DNA of 64,000 nt from Strigops habroptila (lineage: Eukaryota; Chordata; Aves; Psittaciformes; Psittacidae). The notes under the pieces are model-generated. The model was not told the origin of the DNA. It worked only from the letters and a program-made list of their open reading frames with translations, and searched no databases. The position numbers and the translations under genes are program-made. Where the stretch lies: positions 10,930,992-10,994,991 of the forward strand of contig NC_044283.2 of NCBI RefSeq assembly GCF_004027225.2, written 5' to 3'. Every line of letters begins with the position of its first letter. The stretch's first letter is position 1. Below, in pieces: positions 59,991 through 64,000 of this stretch.

Positions 59991-62900
59991 ACACCCTGAA
60001 AGCACCGACTGCTGCCAGCATTCCTGGATCCTGTCGAAAAGCCAGTGCCTGTGCCCCCCCTCCAACTGAGGGATTACTTGCCCTGTCTCCCCCTTTATCT
60101 CTTAGCGCCTAGAGGAAGTATGGTTGCCCCCCTGCATATTAACACTTCCCCACCAGCCAGAAGCGAAGGATGTTGCTTGGTTAGAGACTTTGGCCACTTG
60201 GACTCACACTTTTAAAGCCCCAGCTGACTGAACAAGTGCCCACATTAGGGTGATGCTGGCCCACTTTGTGGAAAACTGAAGTATCTCTCTTACTGTTCTC
60301 CATTTACACAGTTTGTTAACATGACAGCGTGATGGTAAGAAGGGTTCTTTCAGTTATCACATTGTGGCAAAAGCTGAAAAGACAGGAATGAAAGAGTCCA
60401 GAAATTCTCCCTCAGCACCTGTCAGGAAAGTGGATTGCACACCTAATTCCCAAAAATGCCATAAATCTTTGGTTTTGATTAAAAATAAAAGAAAAAGAAA
60501 TAGAAAAAAAAAAAAGAGGGGATAAGTTTTGGTGCATCAAAACACTGGTACAGAAGAAAGCTGCCATGTCTAATCACCGTCACATTTTACAGTTGATTGC
60601 CAGAACTGACATGAAGAAAAAGGAGAAGAAAAGGTAGCTTTCCCACTATCCAAAATGATTATTAATATCCTAAGGAAATGCTGTATTGTATGTCTTGTCC
60701 CTACAATGTAGCCTTGTCACGCAAGTGTGACCACTGTGTGAACAACTGCACACAAAACTACTTGACAGACCCTGAAGGCAGTGTTTGTATTTTGTTTTTG
60801 TTTTCCAATAGCAGTTACAAGTTTTGGATCAGGCCCTAATTGAAAAGCTTGTTATGGTAAGTTTTGTGTCTTAAGGAAAAAGCAAAGCAACAAGACATGA
60901 GATGTGTTATTTGGAAGAGAACCAGTACTGTATTATTCTTCAGGATGGAAAGAAAATGAAGGTTTTCTTTGATCAGAAAGCTGTCATTTCCAAAGTTAAA
61001 AAGGAGCAGATACAGTTGGCAGTGCTTGATGAACAAAAATCCACTATATATCTGTGTAAGCATTTGAGAAAAAAATAGTCTATAACAGACTGACAATACC
61101 AGTTCTCTCAGAGTTCAGTTGTTACATTTATATCATCAGGGAACCAACACTGCAGAACCAGACACTGCACAGAGGGTTGGGAAGAAGTGAACTGTTGTGA
61201 GAGAAGCTGGATACATCCATGCAGAGCAGAGGTTCTGCAATTACTCCTTCTCTCACATCAGCAATTCTTAAGGTTCCTACTAGTCAGAACCCATCTATGG
61301 CTTACCTTTCATTTAATAGTACCACAAGGTTACAGAGCTTTTATGTTAGCCATCTGGGATTAGAGGCTGTCTGTGTAGTGATGTCAGGTGGGATAGATGC
61401 TATTTTATAGCATCACAGAGACAACCTAGATGTGCTGTTCTCTTACTGTGGAAGCTACTTGAGAAGCTATTTCCTGTTGCATGCAGACAGAAGGCACATA
61501 CACACATAATTTCTCTCATACAGCCTTTTCAAATGAAGAATGAATTGTTTCTGAAAACTAATGGAGAAAGTACACACCAAAATAAGACAAGGGGGAAAAA
61601 AAAAGGTGACAAGTGGCAGAATGCCATGAAAAGAATTATGCTTCTTTTTCACCTGTACAGTGAATTGTATGTTCTTCTGCAACAATATGCAGGGCTCAAA
61701 GAACCCAGCAGGGATGGCACTGTTAGATTTTCCCTTTTGTTTTCAGTGAACGTTTGCCAAGATGACAAGCTAAGCATATGCATAACTTCCTGTGGGATGC
61801 GGGTCCTCTTCTGATCCTTTCCCATTTACAGGCAGCAACCCATAACACTTCATACTGGCCACCTTTCAGTCTGATGTTCAAATCACCATTTACAGCTTAT
61901 GAGGCTGAAAACAGTTGCTTTTGTGAGACTGGAAGGCTGGAGCTTGCCACTGTGATTTTGCAAAAGCAGGCATCTGCCACCTTAGCCCCTGAAAACACAT
62001 GTACTCCTCCTACCTTTCGCATGACCTTAAGCAGACATCCATAAATCACTGCAAATAACTCACTAAACACACATATTTTCCCCATCAAGATCTTACAGTG
62101 TTTACTTTCATAATCAAGGATGCTGTCTTGATTGAAACTGGGGACTGTGGAGACTGCTGCATTACAAATAAGGAAAAAAAAGGGGTGCTTGTCATTAATT
62201 GCCCTTTAATAGACACAGACTATTAGTTAGCACAGATTAGGTAAGTACTTGAGACTTTTATTCTAAGATCTGCATCATTCATTAAATCTACACATTCATC
62301 TGTTCTAAATATTGACTGCAACTTATTGGGTTTAATTGTTAATGGACTGTATTCTTTGGAAAGGAATAGGGGATAATTCAAATTCCCTTTTAGTTTCACT
62401 CCAGGAGAGATGTGTCATGCAAATTTCAATCTAGATCACAACTGAGCATAATTCATCCCTAATCAATGTATTCTGCAATGACTAGGAACACATTTAATTT
62501 GGTTCTAATTTTAAGAAAGCACCATGAAAGAAGGAGATCGCAAACAAATTATATCAAATAATTCGTAAGTACAGAGAAAAGCAACCCTTTCCCCCAGATT
62601 CTCTTACGATAGGTAAAGAGAGGGAAATTAAATGTTATTAACCAATATGGGGGGAAATGGAATGACTCACAGAACTGATGTTAAAAACAAACCTTTCAAC
62701 TTCTAGGCCACTTGCTAAAAAGGGACCCATTTCAAAATTGAGCAAGACCGGTAACATCCATGAGATTTTTCAGTATGTTCTGTAAATAGTTCTGGTAATC
62801 ACAGTTCCCAACAAACACATGGAAATATCTTCTCAGCACCACAATGGCAGCGGGTATGTTGCTGTTGCATTAGTTTTAGTTAATGAAGCTTTAGTGAATC

Positions 62901-63667
62901 TGGAGTCCTTCAGTCTATTAAGACTCTACAGAAACTCATTTTCTTTTTGAATTCCTTCATTTATTCCTGCCTTATTATGATTTGAACTATAGGGTCCTTG
63001 AGCAAGCAGGACATCCTTACCTGTTATACTAATACAGATTTTATTCTTTCTGGAACACTAAGAAAAATAAGCAAGCAGATAGTAGTAATGTGATAACTGA
63101 CATGATGTTAGTCTCTTCAGAAAAGATACAAGGCCTGACTCATCAGTCTAATACAATTCTGCAACACTGTTCCTGTGGCAGAATTCCAGTTGGCATATTT
63201 ACCACCTGTGGAAGAGCTTTGTCATAAAGATCTTCCTAAAATGGAGTAAAGCCAAACCAAAAGATCTACACATTCCTCCTGTGGACCCTCACTTTGCATG
63301 GAAAAAAATTGGAGTAGTAAAAAGCATGTGTATTTGTCATAACTACAACTACATAACTACATAACTACATAACTCCCTGGGAAGGGAGAAGAGTAAAAGA
63401 GATATGAAGTTCAACCATGCAACATGCAGACTTAAATTACTTAAAATTGCTTAAGTATTGTAATAATGAGTCTCATAATTCAACAGAATCTTGAAGTTGT
63501 ATAAAAAAACTTGCAAAACTCTTTTGGCTCATATTTGTGTTTATGCAAACTACACATATTCCTACAGTCTACAAAAATTGATCTCAGAGTAATTCTAGCA
63601 GAAATATTTGATTTTGGAAGATGGAGCTGAGGTTTGAAGAAACAGATAAAAATACCACAAGAATAAC
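59991..63667. other. Upstream intergenic DNA
   Basis: AT-rich, no supported gene or RNA. Contains the 8-bp tandem repeat at 63339. Confidence 0.6.
63339..63374. repeat. (ataactac)n short tandem repeat
   Basis: Four near-identical 8-bp units, one of them shortened to aactac. Confidence 0.85.
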
Positions 63668-64000
63668 TGGTGAGACCACTTTTTGAATCTTGTGTTCAGT
63701 TTTGGACCCCTCACTACAAGACAGACATTGAGGTGTTGGAGCGTGTCCAAAGAGTAACAACAAACAAGTGTCTAGAGAACAAGTCTCATGAGGAGCAGCT
63801 AAGGGAACTGGGGTTGTTCAGCCTGGAGAAAAGAAGGTTCAGGGCGACTTTATCACTCTACAACTACCTGAAAGAAGGCTGTATCTAGCCTTCTTTCTGT
63901 TGTTGGTCTCTTCTCCCAAGTAACAAGTGACAGGACAAGAGGAAATGGCATCAAGTTGTGCCAAGGAAGGTTTAGATTAGATATTAAGGAAAATTTCTTC
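63668..64000 (+). mobile_element. CR1 LINE, plus strand, running off the window
   Basis: Starts near ggtgagaccactttttgaat and continues through 'tgttcagttttggacccctc', 'ggttgttcagcctggagaaa' and 'gtgacaggacaagaggaaat' to the window edge. A short open frame inside (63670-63888) reads [11 protein letters not shown], the CR1 ORF2 end, and is broken by a stop. Its 3' end lies outside. Confidence 0.88.

Noticed and set aside
63670-63888. 72-codon frame ending the window
   Set aside because: It is the broken ORF2 end of a CR1 LINE, not a host gene.

Overview
The window is vertebrate nuclear DNA from a bird. The avian diagnosis rests on several minus-oriented CR1 LINE 3' ends with the repeated 'atcatagaatcatagaat' terminus, on solo LTRs of the avian ERVL type with 5-bp target-site duplications, and on two split genes of vertebrate type. 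ERVL LTRs of this kind are typical of neoavian birds, so a non-galliform bird is my guess, but the species cannot be fixed from sequence alone.

Only two protein genes can be supported, both on the minus strand. (1) CPZ, carboxypeptidase Z, 35098 down to 2073, in 11 coding exons giving 649 residues: signal peptide, a 24-nt microexon, a Frizzled cysteine-rich domain, an M14 (CPN/E-type) metallocarboxypeptidase domain with all metal and catalytic residues, a transthyretin-like domain, and a Tyr/Asp-rich then Trp-rich tail. All junctions are GT-AG and the phases close exactly. (2) GPR78, an orphan class A GPCR of the GPR26/GPR78 pair, 59106 down to 53672, in 3 exons giving 339 residues, with a CpG-rich 5' end. 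GPR78 then CPZ, head to tail on one strand, is the order known around human 4p16, which supports orthology.

Layout: 1-2072 is 3' flank and likely 3' UTR of CPZ. 2073-35098 is the CPZ gene, whose 11.9-kb first intron holds CR1 relics, a GC/CpG-rich patch and a CR1 interrupted by a 47-bp LTR stump. 35099-53671 is an 18.6-kb intergenic region with a CR1 fragment, a 566-bp solo LTR and a possible second LTR-like unit. 53672-59106 is GPR78. 59107-60000 is its CpG-rich upstream region. 60000-64000 is AT-rich sequence ending in a CR1 that runs off the window.

The two genes are not known to act in one pathway. CPZ is a secreted, matrix-bound enzyme that removes C-terminal Arg/Lys and can bind Wnt through its Frizzled domain; GPR78 is a constitutively Gs-coupled orphan receptor. 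I found no wholly new system. The most useful observations are the 24-nt CPZ microexon, the phase 1-1 Frizzled cassette with a sense-oriented solo LTR 75 bp beyond its splice donor (which could allow a secreted Frizzled-only product), and the 47-bp LTR stump that still has its target-site duplication.
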